Positions 12,701 to 24,420 of a stretch of DNA of 64,000 nt are shown here, piece after piece. Numbering within the stretch: position 1 is the stretch's first letter; every line of letters starts with the position of its first letter. The translations under genes were made by a program, and so were the position numbers. The notes beneath the pieces are model-generated. The model was not told the DNA's origin. It did no database searches and worked only from the letters and a program-made list of their open reading frames with translations. Where the stretch lies: assembly GCA_030765055.1 (NCBI GenBank), contig CM060947.1:105446966-105510965 (forward strand), read 5' to 3'. This DNA comes from Mantis religiosa. Its lineage: Eukaryota; Arthropoda; Insecta; Mantodea; Mantidae.

Positions 12701-14950
12701 ACTTTTAATAGCTTAAGACATTTATAAAATACCTAAATTCAGCTTCAGGGCCAAAGTAACAGAGACGTTTGGAAAACTTGACTGAGATTTATTAACAAAC
12801 GTTAACATTAACTCACGGTGTATGAAAATGAAAGGTCTTCAAGGTATTCGCTAAGCTACCAAAATAGTTTGCCTATTTATAGTATCAACTCACTGCAACG
12901 GCTTATTATAAATATTTATATGTTACATATACATTTTATATATTATTTAAACCTACTATAATTATAATAATACGTTTGTTTATAATTATAAATCAAAGAA
13001 TTGTCTTTACATATCATACATACACTATTTCTGCCTTAGATATACGGCAATATTGTTTCCCAAAGTTATCCCATAGACTTTGCCATGCTTTTAGAAGAAA
13101 GGAACATTCACCAGGCTGAATAATGTGACTCGAACACCGGCAGGTTTCGTGGGATACTCAAATTACCTTCAACAGCAGTCCATTCTTGTTAGGACAATCT
13201 AGGCGAGGTAACGAGTCAAGGGGTGGTCGCAACTAATTTATGTGATAGAGTAGACAGTGCAAACAGTAGGGAAAGGTAAGTGTTTATCCTCCAGGAACAC
13301 ACTGTCCTGAGAGGTCCTTTGAGTTGCCGTCTGCCTTGAAAAGCATAATATTGGTACAAGTGGGGGTGTGATGCTTGTACACAATAGCCCATCACAGCAA
13401 TGGATCATAGTACCAGTTTATTGACTTAATCGATTCCTACTTTTCTGCCACACTAGACGCAAAATCGGTTAAGAGCAATAAAGCAGTTCTAACGGAGAAC
13501 TTTATTTTCCATGAAGAACTAAGGAAAACAAAGTGTTTTGTTTAGACTGTGAAATTAAGACTGAAATAAAAACAGCTGTAAGTGATTAAAATGAAATGTG
13601 GAGAGCAGTGGAGACTGTGGAATGAATACACAAAATTAATATTGAAGGAAGTGTAATACTGAAATTCATTGGAAAGTTGACAGATTTAGGAAGGAGACGA
13701 GCATATGCAGGAGGAGGTATTGAATGGAATAACACTGAGAAAAAGCTTCGGAGAAAAAAATGATAGAAATGAATAGTTAATTTTTAGACACGAAGAGAAA
13801 AGCAAAGGAAATTAGCTCTCAGTGAATTATCTGCTTTGTGTGTGCTTTATTGTTAGATTTTAGAATTCTAAATTCAACACTGTAACTCCTAATAAAGAAA
13901 TCGGCCCGTTTATAAAATTGAGTTCATTTGATCTGATTTGTCATTCACGCGCTACTTAGAATATTAACAAAACATTTAACTTACAATACCTGATGAACTT
14001 TCTGGTGTATGAAGTAAATAACAAAGATATTCAGAAAACAACATGAGTCCTTTTATGTATGTTAAGGGTTTGTATTACTATCTTCATTGTACATAGATTG
14101 CTCGGGAAGCTCGATTAGTATTTTATTTTTACTTTCTCTACCACCTGCCTACAACAGACAAAGAAAGTATCGTACTAACCCCCAAAAATAGATATTCGGA
14201 TTTTACAGGATATTAAAGCTTTGACGCCCAATATATTTTTATAAAGAATTTTTTTTTTGCTATGTATGTTTGGGTGTGTTCTATGTGCGTGCGTATGCTT
14301 AGTGATAATTACCAGATTTCATACTGGAGCCAGACAATGTTTGAACATTACGGACGAGGATGCTAAAAGTATTTCACATAATATTTTATGAATTTAAATT
14401 TTCTAGTGGTCAAGAATATATTTACATAATAATAAACCCATTTAAATGAGTATATCTGTGAATAGCTAAGTACTTTTCACTCTGATTGAATTTTGTACAG
14501 ATTTGTATAAATCAAAACCACAGAAGAAAGAGAAAAATTACAATGGAAATTTGTGGCACAATAAAATACACAATCTGTATTAAAATGTTTCGTTAGCGTA
14601 ATCTACATTCAAAAGGAAGACTTTTTCTCCATATTCAGCATCTTTTGATAAAAAATTAATTAATCGAGTTAAAATTAATTTTTGTTTATTACGAAATTTA
14701 TTTAATTGAGGTATTAAATATTTACACTTTTCAAAGTAACATATATAAACAGACGGACAGACTTAAAAGATGTCCATTGCGCTGTTTCAGTTTCTACTGC
14801 AATAAAAACTGTTCAGCTTTTGAATGTAAGAAGTCATAGCCTGGTTTGAAGCTATTTCCATATACAAACACTGTCAGTAATAGAATGTGGACAGAAAATA
14901 GCTGTTCATATGCGTACTGTAATACATAGGGAATACGTGTGTTTTTGTGT
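9761..14950. other. Anonymous AT-rich DNA
   Basis: No gene recognised over about 5.2 kb. Two patches differ in composition: 13,090-13,400 is more GC-balanced, and 13,550-13,820 is purine-rich on the plus strand. Neither encodes a motif I know. All ORFs are below about 75 codons. Confidence 0.45.
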
Positions 14951-14951
14951 G

Positions 14952-15305
14952 TATACGGCTAGTGAAGAGAAATTATTAATTTCCATGAATTAACTTAAAT
15001 AATAAGAGCTTAATAATGGAGCCTGGGATTTAAGTACTTACAATAGTAAGTTGCGACAAACGGTGTATCTCGGATACTAGAGACCCTAGAGGTTTACCGG
15101 GAAAATATATGAGTCAATTGGCGAATTTAATTTAATGTCGGGGCGGCACGTTAGCCATGGTAGCTCAATGGGTAAGAGCGACTGGACGGAAACCAGGAGA
15201 TCTGTGTTTCAAATCCCGACCATGGCATTGCATTTTTCATGTTGACTAAAATCTTAGCCTATATACGGCTAGTGAAGAGAAGTGGTCAATTTCCATCAAT
15301 TAACC
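14952..15305 (+). repeat. 44-bp direct repeats flanking tRNA-containing repeat T1
   Basis: The stretch at 14952-14995 and the stretch at 15262-15305 both begin TATACGGCTAGTGAAGAGAA and continue with AATTTCCATxAATTAAC, differing at about six positions. They lie 310 bp apart and bracket T1 copy 1. They are far too long for a normal SINE target-site duplication, so they suggest a tandem array unit or terminal repeats of a larger element. Confidence 0.75.
15005..15262 (+). repeat. T1 repeat, copy 1 (tRNA-like core 15154-15227)
   Basis: The 74-nt core has matching 7-nt acceptor-like arms (GCCATGG / CCATGGC), an A-box TAGCTCAATGGG, an anticodon-like stem closing a loop ACGGAAA, and a B-box TTCAAATCC. 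The T-stem is mispaired and position 33 is not T, so it is not a functional tRNA. Roughly 150 bp upstream is also shared with the copy at 18252-18498, so the tRNA-like part lies inside the repeat rather than at its 5' end as in a typical SINE. Confidence 0.75.
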
Positions 15306-15309
15306 AAAG

Positions 15310-17040
15310 TTCATATCATATTTTTATGCCAAAGGTTTGGATCACGTATAGAATAAGCAAGCGTGTACACTCGATAGTGCAGCCATGCTAAAAGTTAACT
15401 TCGCCAACAAAGAGGAACCTTACGTTCATGAGCTTAAAATCACATCACTGTATGCTGTTGTCTGACTGAAATACACTTAGGCATTTGTAAAGCTACTATT
15501 ATGGTACACAGTTTTTTAAACAATACATTTTTCATTAATTTTAACTTATGCGTACCCCGTATTTACTTCATATTAATGAATTGTTATACCATATGTAATA
15601 TGCTACTTTCAAGCATTTTCTGTCAAATATACTGCTCTGTCTGAACGACATATTAAAAAAAACATATCTTTTGGAGACATGTTTGAAAACTGCAGCTTTA
15701 TTAGCTTCTGTTGTAAAATTGTGGTTTTGAAGCTTGCCTACCTGTTTTCTCGGAAATGATTCAGTTCCATGAGAGCTGCAAGTCGGAGAGAACTCTTCAG
15801 TGCAAGAGTCGCCCTATAAATGCCCTCTATCGGACCAAGTCACAGGTCTGATTTGTTGCAGAAGTGTAATACACGTGTGAGCACTGTCCTGATTTTGAAG
15901 TCTGCGAAGTACCGGGAAATTCTAGTGTCGATGTTATGCACTTTATATTACAAAGTTCAGTAATATCAGTTTCAGAAAATATCATGGGAGGCCAAACAGC
16001 TTCTGGTCCAATTCCTGGAGTTCAAGTTAGAAAAGCAATACGTGTGGTCCTTTTGTAATGTGAACTACAGAGGACCTCCTACAAAGATACCTTATGCGTA
16101 GTTTAATAATCTCATTGCACGTCACTTAGTGCCCTGTGACTTCTGCTTTGACTTACTTGAGACGATGAATTTATCAAGAAGAAGCCGGTTAATGCATCCA
16201 ACACATCTGTGTGCGGTCCAGTTTAAGTATTCTAGAATCGTAATTCTTGCCGGAGTACTCTTTGATATCTGCTCTCTTAACACGCTGTCCTAAATAAGCA
16301 GATAGGCTACATTCCTTTATCAACAATGGAACTTTAAGTGCTTTCGAATCGATTTGGATTTACTTGAAATTTTATAAATTGCTTTTTATATAGTTATCTC
16401 TGATAAGAATGATTTTTATCTAAAAATACATTAACGAAATTCCATCCACGCTGCACGTTTTGAGCTCTCTAAAACTTCAAAAATACCTTCGTATGAACGT
16501 TTGCGTGTGTGACAGAGAGAACGAGCGTGTCTAAAAGAAACGTTTCAAAAGTAGGAAAGTTAAATCAAATATGTTTTCAATTTTCAGAGCAACAAATTTA
16601 TCCTACTCTAAAAATTTACCGGATAAATATTTCGAGATTTTATTTTATTATAGGGACTGACGTGTTATATTTACAAAATTGCGTGACAAATAAAATGTGT
16701 ACTTTGTAATAGCTCTGGGAAGTGTTCATTGCTAATGAATTTCATTGGAAAACCGAAGAGGCAAAGTTCCCTTGAAGTGTGATATGTACACGCGATAAAC
16801 TTTTCTGTTTCTAAAACATTATTTGATTAATGTTAGGTATTTAATTATACGTGACATTGTAGAGTCCAGTTGAAAATACCATGAATAACAGAATTTGTTT
16901 TAAAGTCTTGAATATAGTCCAGGCAAACATTTATCTTAACCCCTATGAATTGCAGGAAAAAGCACTTTCAATATACTTTCAATGCATTTTAGAGTAAGAG
17001 ACCGCGTCCTTCATTGATTAGAGTTGCTTTCGTGCTATTC
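15310..17040. other. Anonymous DNA
   Basis: No gene recognised. The section 15,720-16,290 is less AT-rich and shows several broken frames without a confident family match. The plus-strand frame at 16509-16709 (66 codons) has no domain. Confidence 0.45.
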
Positions 17041-17044
17041 CACT

Positions 17045-17175
17045 TCCGTCTAGTAGGAATCAATTCCTATCTGACTTAAATCAATCAGAGAAATCAGAAC
17101 AACTTCTCCAATTAGAATATATCAGCTAAGAGCTGGTTTCACTTTACTGCATGAACACCTAGTTGTGATGTCAGT
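17045..17175 (+). repeat. Dispersed repeat family D, copy 2
   Basis: It contains TAGTAGGAATCAATTCCTA, TCAGAGAAATCAGAA, AGAGCTGGTTTCACTTTA and ACACCTAGTTGTG, in the same order as the copies at 7.4 and 32.9 kb. The CACGTGGAGTAAATCACG block is eroded here. Confidence 0.65.
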
Positions 17176-17287
17176 TTTATTGTAAAATGGACTACTATAC
17201 GTAGAACTCGAGCTATGGCTCAGAGATTTATGAGCAGTTGGCAATACTTTTTTATATATATTGGGCGTAAGTCTGTCTTTGTATCTC

Positions 17288-17412
<125 letters not shown>

Positions 17413-18240
17413 AGTGATATTTGTGGTGGAAAAGGATACGAAGTGAGTTTGAAGGCAGCTACTGCAGAGCATGATTTGGAAAACATTGGAAGTATTCTCT
17501 GGGGGCGTCCACAATATATAAGGTGATTTAAAAGGTTACAGAGCTTATAGAGGACTGGGAATACAGGTTGAGAAAATTAACTTATTCTCCATCAATCGTG
17601 AATTTTTCTTGATGTTGGATTGATGTTGGATTTTCTTGATGTTAGATTAAATGACCATATTATTAATCTGAAATTTTATTTTAGAAAAGGCGTTAAGAGA
17701 CGACCACTACACTCATTATTGGCGTGATGTAGAAAATTCTGAGTGGCACGAGAATTCTTTCATGGTCGGAAACACAGATGAACGGGATGCAATTGGACAT
17801 TTCTTTCCGATCCAGCAAGCGGGATGTGTTACTTAGTATATCAAATACTACCAGAGAAAAGTGTACAGTTGCATTCACGTCTGATCGGCTACGTCAGTTA
17901 TCTACATCACTCGAACCCATCGCCTTTTGCAAAATATGGTTATATGCACTATGATATTCTTGACGTTCTTAAGCTTTCACTAAATCACGATTAATTGTTA
18001 GATCATAAGTTTTTCTATGTTATTGTTTTTTCACCAATTTTCAAGCTCCTTAGTTTGTGCACAAATATTTTAATGATCATGTGAGTTGATATACCATATT
18101 CATCTTCATATTCTGCAATAACTAGAAAAATTTATACCATAGGAGTTATTGTGCTGTTGACTGAATAAATATCTATTTATCCTAGGGAAAATAATGAGTG
18201 GTGTTGAACCAAGCATTGAAGAAACAGAGGAACTGCAAAC
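17413..18240. other. Anonymous DNA
   Basis: No gene recognised. A local repetition of GATGTTGGATT occurs around 17,610-17,645. Confidence 0.45.
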
Positions 18241-18251
18241 ATAGGTATAGG

Positions 18252-18498
18252 GAATTAATTAATTAATTAGAGCCAACTGAAAAATTCAGTGCCATGGCCG
18301 GGATTTGAAACACGGATCTCCTGGTTTCCGTCCAGTCACTCTATCCCCTTGAGCTATCATGACCAACGTGCCTTCCTGACATTAAATTATCCAATTGACT
18401 CATTATATTTCCCGGTAGACCACTTAGGGTTCTCATATTTGAGACAATCAATTGTGGCGACTTACTATTTATTGTAAGTACTTAATTACCAGGATTTT
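18252..18498 (-). repeat. T1 repeat, copy 2 (tRNA-like core 18290-18363)
   Basis: In reverse orientation it matches T1 copy 1 over the upstream part (TAAGTACTTACAATA, CTACCGGGAAA, ATGAGTCAATTGG) and over the tRNA-like core (GATAGCTCAAGGGGATAGAG, ACTGGACGGAAACCAGG, TTCAAATCCCGGCCATGGC). The 3' side ends in GAATTTTTCAGTTGGCTC followed by an (AATT)n tail, which marks one boundary of the repeat. Confidence 0.8.
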
Positions 18499-18507
18499 TA
18501 TCGCTGA

Positions 18508-18801
18508 TTATTTTTAACGTATATTTATATTGAGGAATTAATCCTTAAAGAATTAATCCTTTTAAATACATTACTCCGGAATATGGGTGATTTTTAATTA
18601 ATTAGAGTCAACTGAAAAATTCAATGCCATGGCCGGGATTTGAACCACGGATCTCCTGGTTTCCGTCCAGTCGCTCTAACCCTATTGAATTTTTCAGTTG
18701 CCTCTAATTAATTAAAAATCACCCATATTCCGGAGTAATGTATTTAAAATGATTAATTCTTTAAGGATTAATTCCTCAATATAAATATACATTAAAAATA
18801 A
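18508..18801. repeat. Long fold-back: 118-bp inverted arms around a T1 tRNA-like loop
   Basis: The arm 18508-18625 is the reverse complement of 18684-18801 with about three mismatches in 118 bp. The 58-nt loop (18626-18683) is the 3' two-thirds of a T1 tRNA-like core on the minus strand, with a good B-box GGTTCAAATCC. The missing 5' half of the core is replaced by the inverted arm. The arms include 80-90 bp not present in T1 copies 1 or 2, so flanking DNA was duplicated too. Single strands could form a very stable hairpin. Confidence 0.93.
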
Positions 18802-20074
18802 GTATAGAGAATTTATGATTTCCACAAGACTAAACGAAGATATTTTGTAGTAAACTAGTTAGCTTGAATATTTTGTTGTTACTAGCACATTATGTTTGTT
18901 GAATGCTATTGAACTGGTTTAGTCTAAATTTAAAAGGTAAAATGTGGGTTCGTCCAAATTTTCTCTCTTAAATGTTTGCGAAGTGACTATAGCGTGTCAT
19001 TAAAACTGTTCCCGCTTTGCTCGGTACACCATTTATTTCGAAGGAAAGAGCCATAAGGTCATTAGGGTTAGAAGACCTCGCACTATGAATTGCGATCCTC
19101 TTCTCATATGCTGAAGTTTGCAGACTTCTGTGTGGAGAAAGGAAATTCTTCGTTTTAATAAGAACAACAATCTGCAGACATTTCAAGAATAGAAGTTAGT
19201 TTCTGTTATGTTGGAAGTAGCAGCTCCGCTGCTTTCCTTTACAGCGATTGCTAGTCAGAGGGCTAATCTCTCTGACGAACACGTTCATAGTCTTATGAAG
19301 AAAAAAGTTGGAGCCATCGAGATTTAGAAAAGGGGTTTCCCGATGCCTTATAAATATTACAAAATGTATCGCCATGTTGGAGCTATTTTCGATCATTTTA
19401 TCTCGTCATGAACTAGCAGCGCTATGTGTTTTCTATTTGCCGGCTGCCTTCTTCCAAATAGAAAAGTCCGCAGACCGCAGGGTTATACATCTTTTGAAAT
19501 AATGTTCAGTGAGAAATCAGAGAGTTCTAATTTAAATAAGTAAATACACTTATGATGGGTATTACTTCCCTTTGACACTATGTAGTACATGGTGGACAAC
19601 GCAGAGGTATTCTTTCATTATTTGGAAAGCAGATGTCCCGCCTTTCTTTTCTCTCTTTGAACTTTTAAAACCGCCTATCTCAGTCAGCTCTTTGTCAATC
19701 AGGTTAACAAAAGCACTATTGACTTTGAAGCCGTTGGAGAACTAAAATTAAAACACTGAGATACTTCGAAATCTAAATCACAATGATGAATACTGATTTA
19801 TTCGCGAAGTTTACAGCTTAAATATTACCTTGCTTGCAGCATCTTTAATTATTACGTATAGCGGTATTTATTTATGTTATTTTGCTACCTAAAAATGTTT
19901 TAAGAATCTGTTTATTAACATTTTTGATTGTGAGTAACATTGATTCAACCAAAAATAAACAGAAGTTTAATAATAGTTAAAAGTCTGTTTTACAGCGCAC
20001 GAAATAGGGGTGAATGCTGATGATGCATGAAACTGTAATTCAGAAGGGAATTATGGAAAAAGATGCTTACTGTT
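18802..20074. other. Anonymous DNA
   Basis: No gene recognised. Short frames at 18968-19186 and 19196-19396 (minus) and 19308-19502 (plus) have no identifiable domain. Confidence 0.4.
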
Positions 20075-20130
20075 TACATGGAGGGATTCGAACCGCCGAG
20101 CTACGGTTTATAAATCTGTGACTTAACGGT
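20075..20130 (-). repeat. Possible tRNA-derived remnant (B-box only)
   Basis: The minus strand contains GCGGTTCGAATCCCTCC, a perfect B-box with a T-stem-like context. No convincing A-box lies upstream. It may be a relic of a SINE. Confidence 0.3.
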
Positions 20131-20584
20131 TCGTTTATTACTGTCAGTATGAATAAAGAAGATGCATACCTTATATCTGATCACAGATTGTGAATACTTC
20201 TTCCGAGGCACTTCCACACAATATTTAGCAGGTATAAAAGGAATCAATTTATGTCTACTAACATTTTAGTGTACTTTATGTTCAAAATAGTATAATAAAT
20301 ACAAATGTAAATGGAAATATGTTGTTTTAACACGATGGAGTTAGACAATAGCACTGTTGCCAATAGTTAAGAATATTACACATGTGACAAGCGCTTTCAG
20401 CGATAGTGTATGTAGGTATCCCACTTAAAACATCCGTAAAATAAATTGTTATAAATGGGAATATATAAGCCAAGGAGAACCTTGCAGTGCAGATCTTGCA
20501 GCATGTAAAACAATGTGACAGTGCTTGCAATGGAACTTTGCCACTGATAAATAAACAACAGCAAGCTGTTAATCATGTGAAACT

Positions 20585-21759
20585 ACCCGTATGGACTGAT
20601 CTCTTAAGGTATTCCTCAGCATAGATATTTTGACATGTTGAATCGCAAGGCGAATCCTGAGTTTCAAATCATCGAGGCAGCCACCGGTGCTCTGTAAACT
20701 TGATCATGACGAATCCCCTTAGAATAGACTCCCAAGGGTGATAGATTTGGTGACCTTGGCGACCAAGCGATTGCCTCGGATCTGACAGTCCGGTGTCTGG
20801 GAAAATTCATATTTAAAAACTTGCAAAATGACAAGTGTCATCTTGCTTATAAACCTTTCCTGCGAGAAGTTGTGGGACGACATGCAAAATATTTGGACAG
20901 TTTCGACCAGTAGGTAGGTTTGTAGCTTTAGCAAAATTGAGGGGACCTATTACGCAATCTTTCAATAAACTGCTGAATTACGTTCGTACTGAAAATGATA
21001 GAAGGATTCTCACCCCTATCCCAGATTCCGCAATTGTGTCTGCTGGCTTTCCCTGATAATTGGAAAGTTGACTCATCACAGAAACAGATTTATCTAAGGA
21101 AGGTTAGGTTTCATCAATTTTATTTAAAACACTTACAACAAAATGTATCCTGTAATGTTTATCATAGTGCTTAACTTTCTATGGGAATTGAATTTTATGT
21201 GCTCCAAGACGGAGCTTTTTATGCACAACATTATAAACATTACTGCCCGATATCGGAGTTGTAAACTTGCTTTCTGGGTTGATATTTCTAGGCTTCTTGT
21301 AAGGTTCGTTCAATGTTCTTTTCAGAAACTCCTTTCGTAGCACGCTTGCCACTGCTTCACCGCAAGCTTCCTGTTTGCTTCATATTTGCATCCCAGGCCA
21401 TTATTCCCTTATCGTGAAAAATAGGATCATGTATTTTATTTCAAACACTTACAACAAAATGTAGCCTGTAATGTTTTATCATTGTGCTTGACTTTCTGTG
21501 TGAATTGAATTTTATGTGCTCCAAGACGGAGCTTTTTATGCACAACATCATGAACATTATTGCCGGATATCGGAGTTGTAAACTTGCTTTCTGGGTTGAT
21601 ATTTCTAGGCTTTTTGTAAGGTTTGTTTGAGTTCAACGTTATTTTCCGAAACTCCTTTCGTAGCACGCTTGCCACTGCTTCACAGCAATCTTCCTGTTTG
21701 CTTCATATCTGTATCCCAGGCCATTATTCTCTTATCATGAGGAATAGGATCATGTATTT
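20585..21759 (-). pseudogene. Mariner-like transposase remnant with duplicated N-terminal segment
   Basis: Read on the minus strand, 21083-21021 encodes FCDESTFQLSGK followed by RHNCGIW. That is the DEATF-type block around the first catalytic Asp of mariner-like transposases. Further on, 20765-20733 encodes WSPRSPNLSPL, the conserved WPPRSPDLTPL block that precedes the third acidic residue. Upstream, around 21.45-21.68 kb, a minus frame carries VHDVVHKKLRLGAHKIQ, resembling the HTH segment that binds terminal inverted repeats. Several stops and frameshifts separate the parts, so the gene is dead. The HTH-coding part occurs twice because of the tandem duplication annotated separately. No TIRs were recognised. 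A Tc1/mariner-superfamily origin is secure by motif; the exact lineage is not. Confidence 0.8.
21118..21759. repeat. 316-bp tandem duplication inside the transposase remnant
   Basis: Segments 21118-21434 and 21435-21759 are head-to-tail copies with period about 316 bp and roughly 90% identity. Shared landmarks are ACACTTACAACAAAATGTA, CTCCAAGACGGAGC and AGGATCATGTATTT. Both copies span the transposase N-terminal region. Copy 2 keeps a longer open minus frame (21436-21675). Confidence 0.95.
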
Positions 21760-22413
21760 GAAGGGTGTATTCTCGCCAAAATCGTTGTTGGACATGTTTC
21801 ACTTTAGTTGTGGTAATCATAGAACACTGAGTCTTTGTGCTGATCAGTCCACATGTCTAGCTTCACAGATTCAGTTTGCTGTTATTTATTTTTTCAGTGT
21901 CACATCTCTATTGCAGCACTCTTACGTCGTTACACGAATTGCAAGATCTACACTATCAAACCTGTATATATTTATTTCTCTTTGGCTTATAAATGTCCAG
22001 TTATAACCATTTATTTTATTGAGGTTTGAAGTGGGGCAATCTATATATAATGACAGAGTACATGCATTTCAGATGTATGATATTCGGTTGGAAAACGTAT
22101 GTGCGTGTGTCTTGCACGTTTGAACATGCTAACTACTCTACTGTCTCATTTATATTTAGCAATGAACCTTCTAGCCCCGCCAAAATCACATGGCATGGTG
22201 ATTATTATAATTTTGTACACGATGGCTATTTGTACAAACCAGCATTCACAGTTAACCAAAGGAAGCCATGTCAGCGTTTCAGCACAGCATTTATGAAAAC
22301 CTTCCGGAGATTCTTGGAACGGCCTTTAAAATGTCATAGACAGCAATGACTCTATTACCACAAGTTCTGAGTGTATTGTTTTGTGCTAGGATTTACAGCT
22401 GAAGAATAAATCT

Positions 22414-22415
<2 letters not shown>
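21760..22415. other. Anonymous DNA next to the mariner remnant
   Basis: Two overlapping plus-strand frames (21623-22006 and 22026-22349) reach 107-127 codons but have no recognisable domain. The first starts inside the duplicated transposase DNA on the antisense strand. I do not call either a gene. Confidence 0.4.

Positions 22416-22507
<92 letters not shown>
22416..22507. repeat. (CA)n microsatellite
   Basis: About 46 uninterrupted CA dinucleotides. Confidence 0.98.
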
Positions 22508-22511
<4 letters not shown>

Positions 22512-24225
22512 TACATCAATTGGAATAAGTCAAATTCAACGGCCGGCCAATGATTTACTCATCAAATCCATTCTTAGAAATTATGCTACTGCTGTATTAC
22601 CTAACACGTGCGTACTTTTAGTACATAGTAGTCCAATAAGAATTGGAATGTCTTTTAGCAGTCGGCAGTCAATATCAACAGACTAATAATAAATTTACCC
22701 ATGGAGTTGTTTGGCTTCAGATATCACCCCATATTACATTCTAGTTGGCGTATTCGCTACAAATTGTTGATGGTCATTGAGATAACGCCCAGGAATATTG
22801 CGTTTTGTACCTCTCAACGAAACATACGTAACCTAAGTGAAAACTGTCCAAACTGGTAATAGAAACTTAGAGAATCTTAAAACTGTAATTCTGAAAGGAA
22901 TTTTGAGTTTTATTGGATCATTTTAAATCAAAAAAGAAATCTCGCAGTTGTGGCGTATGAATAATTTATATAAGAAGTAAAGGTAAAACTTTAATAATAG
23001 ACATGACATTTCACAGAATGAGATTTTAGCAAAGCATGCAGCGTACACAAATGTGTGCGTAATCTGTGAAGTGCCTTAGGCATCCTTCCAGAACTATATT
23101 TGTTTCGAATGTGTCTCTGGAGCACAACTTGAACATCACGGAAAGAAGATAAAGTAAAAGAGAAGTAGCAAAAGAAAATTTAATTTCATTCCCATTCCAC
23201 CACTTTTAACTCGAAAGTGCATCCGCATAAGATGACGTCAAATAAGGACTCGTCGAAGTCCTTTATCCAGGAGAGGTATAATTTAAGTAATGGAAGGCTA
23301 ATCAGCAATTCGCTCTTTTTATGACACGTTTTTCTAATGAGCGAAGAGAAATGTAATAATAAAGGAAAAATTGAAAATTCTGACAAGAGACGGATAGTAA
23401 CCTAAAATAAGTGGAGCAGAAGGATCGAAATGAAATGAACGCTGCCGCATTATTAAGTTATGGAAAAAGAGATCTTTGAACAGCATCACCAGGAGTTGCA
23501 TCTAGAAACAGGGATGAACCTTTACCCAGGTATACAACAGTGCCGTTTACTATTATTGTATTTATTTAGTACCCAGTTTCAAATTGACCTTGCCAAATGT
23601 CAAAATGGTAGATATAATTTTGAGAATAATTTTAATGCAGTTGTACTCTGATACATAATAACCCTTGTATAAGTGAGAGATGAGCTTGTCGCGTGGATGG
23701 GGGTGCTTCGGCGCCTCCAGATGTTTGGTTGTAGAGATCCTGTTACCAGAAATAAATATGAGAAGCGCTGTCGAGAGATAACAAGGCTATTTTCTGGAAC
23801 ATTGTACCCCCGCCTCCCGCGAACCTTCTCAAAACTCCTGCAACCATACTAAGCAAAGATGCTCGCAATGGTGAGGAGGTTAGCTTTAAATGACGTTGCT
23901 ACTGATAAAATACACTCGTAAATTGGGAGTTCCTCAGTGTGTGTTCTGCGAATGAGTTGATTATTCTGACGCACAGCGAGTGCCGCGTCTACTTTTGTCA
24001 GGAAATCCTGTATTTGACTAAGGACACAAAAGTTATGTGAAATATTAAAAGAGAAACATTTTTTCACAGTGTAAAAATTATACTAGACTTTCCAAACTAG
24101 ATATAATTAATACTTACTGTGTACTTGATGATGGTTTTACAGTAGTTTTTCAGAAAACTTTAAAAATATTTAGTAACTCTACTTCTTTTCTGTTTGTTCA
24201 GTACAAGTTTTGTATATGAGTTTAA
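22508..24225. other. Anonymous DNA
   Basis: No gene recognised. All frames are below about 75 codons without known motifs. Confidence 0.45.
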
Positions 24226-24420
24226 CTTACCGATAAGCTAGAGACTTGAAACTTAAATACAACTCAGAAGTGGATGACAATATTCGGCAACTTGATTTAA
24301 AAAAAGAAAAGTCATCCGTCTAAAACTACTCCTTAAATGGAACTTTTTTGGAGTTTGATTTTCATTAAAAAAAACTTCCCGATGAGCTAGAGATCTTAAA
24401 CTTTAAACATTTATAGACTA
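24226..24420. repeat. Diverged tandem motif pair, period about 149 bp
   Basis: CCGATAAGCTAGAGACTTGA at 24230 recurs as CCGATGAGCTAGAGATCTTA at 24379, each preceded by a T-rich tract and followed by AAACTT(T)AAA. The intervening parts have diverged. Confidence 0.5.

Noticed and set aside
15154..15227. Functional tRNA gene
   Set aside because: The T-stem is mispaired, U33 is replaced, and related copies show it is part of a repeat.
15720..16290. Possible mariner relic (an APCDF-like VPCDFCF in one frame)
   Set aside because: Only a single short motif-like match; the rest of the frame shows no transposase blocks.
22026..22349. 107-codon plus-strand frame as a gene
   Set aside because: No domain recognised; adjacent to a CA microsatellite and a mariner relic.
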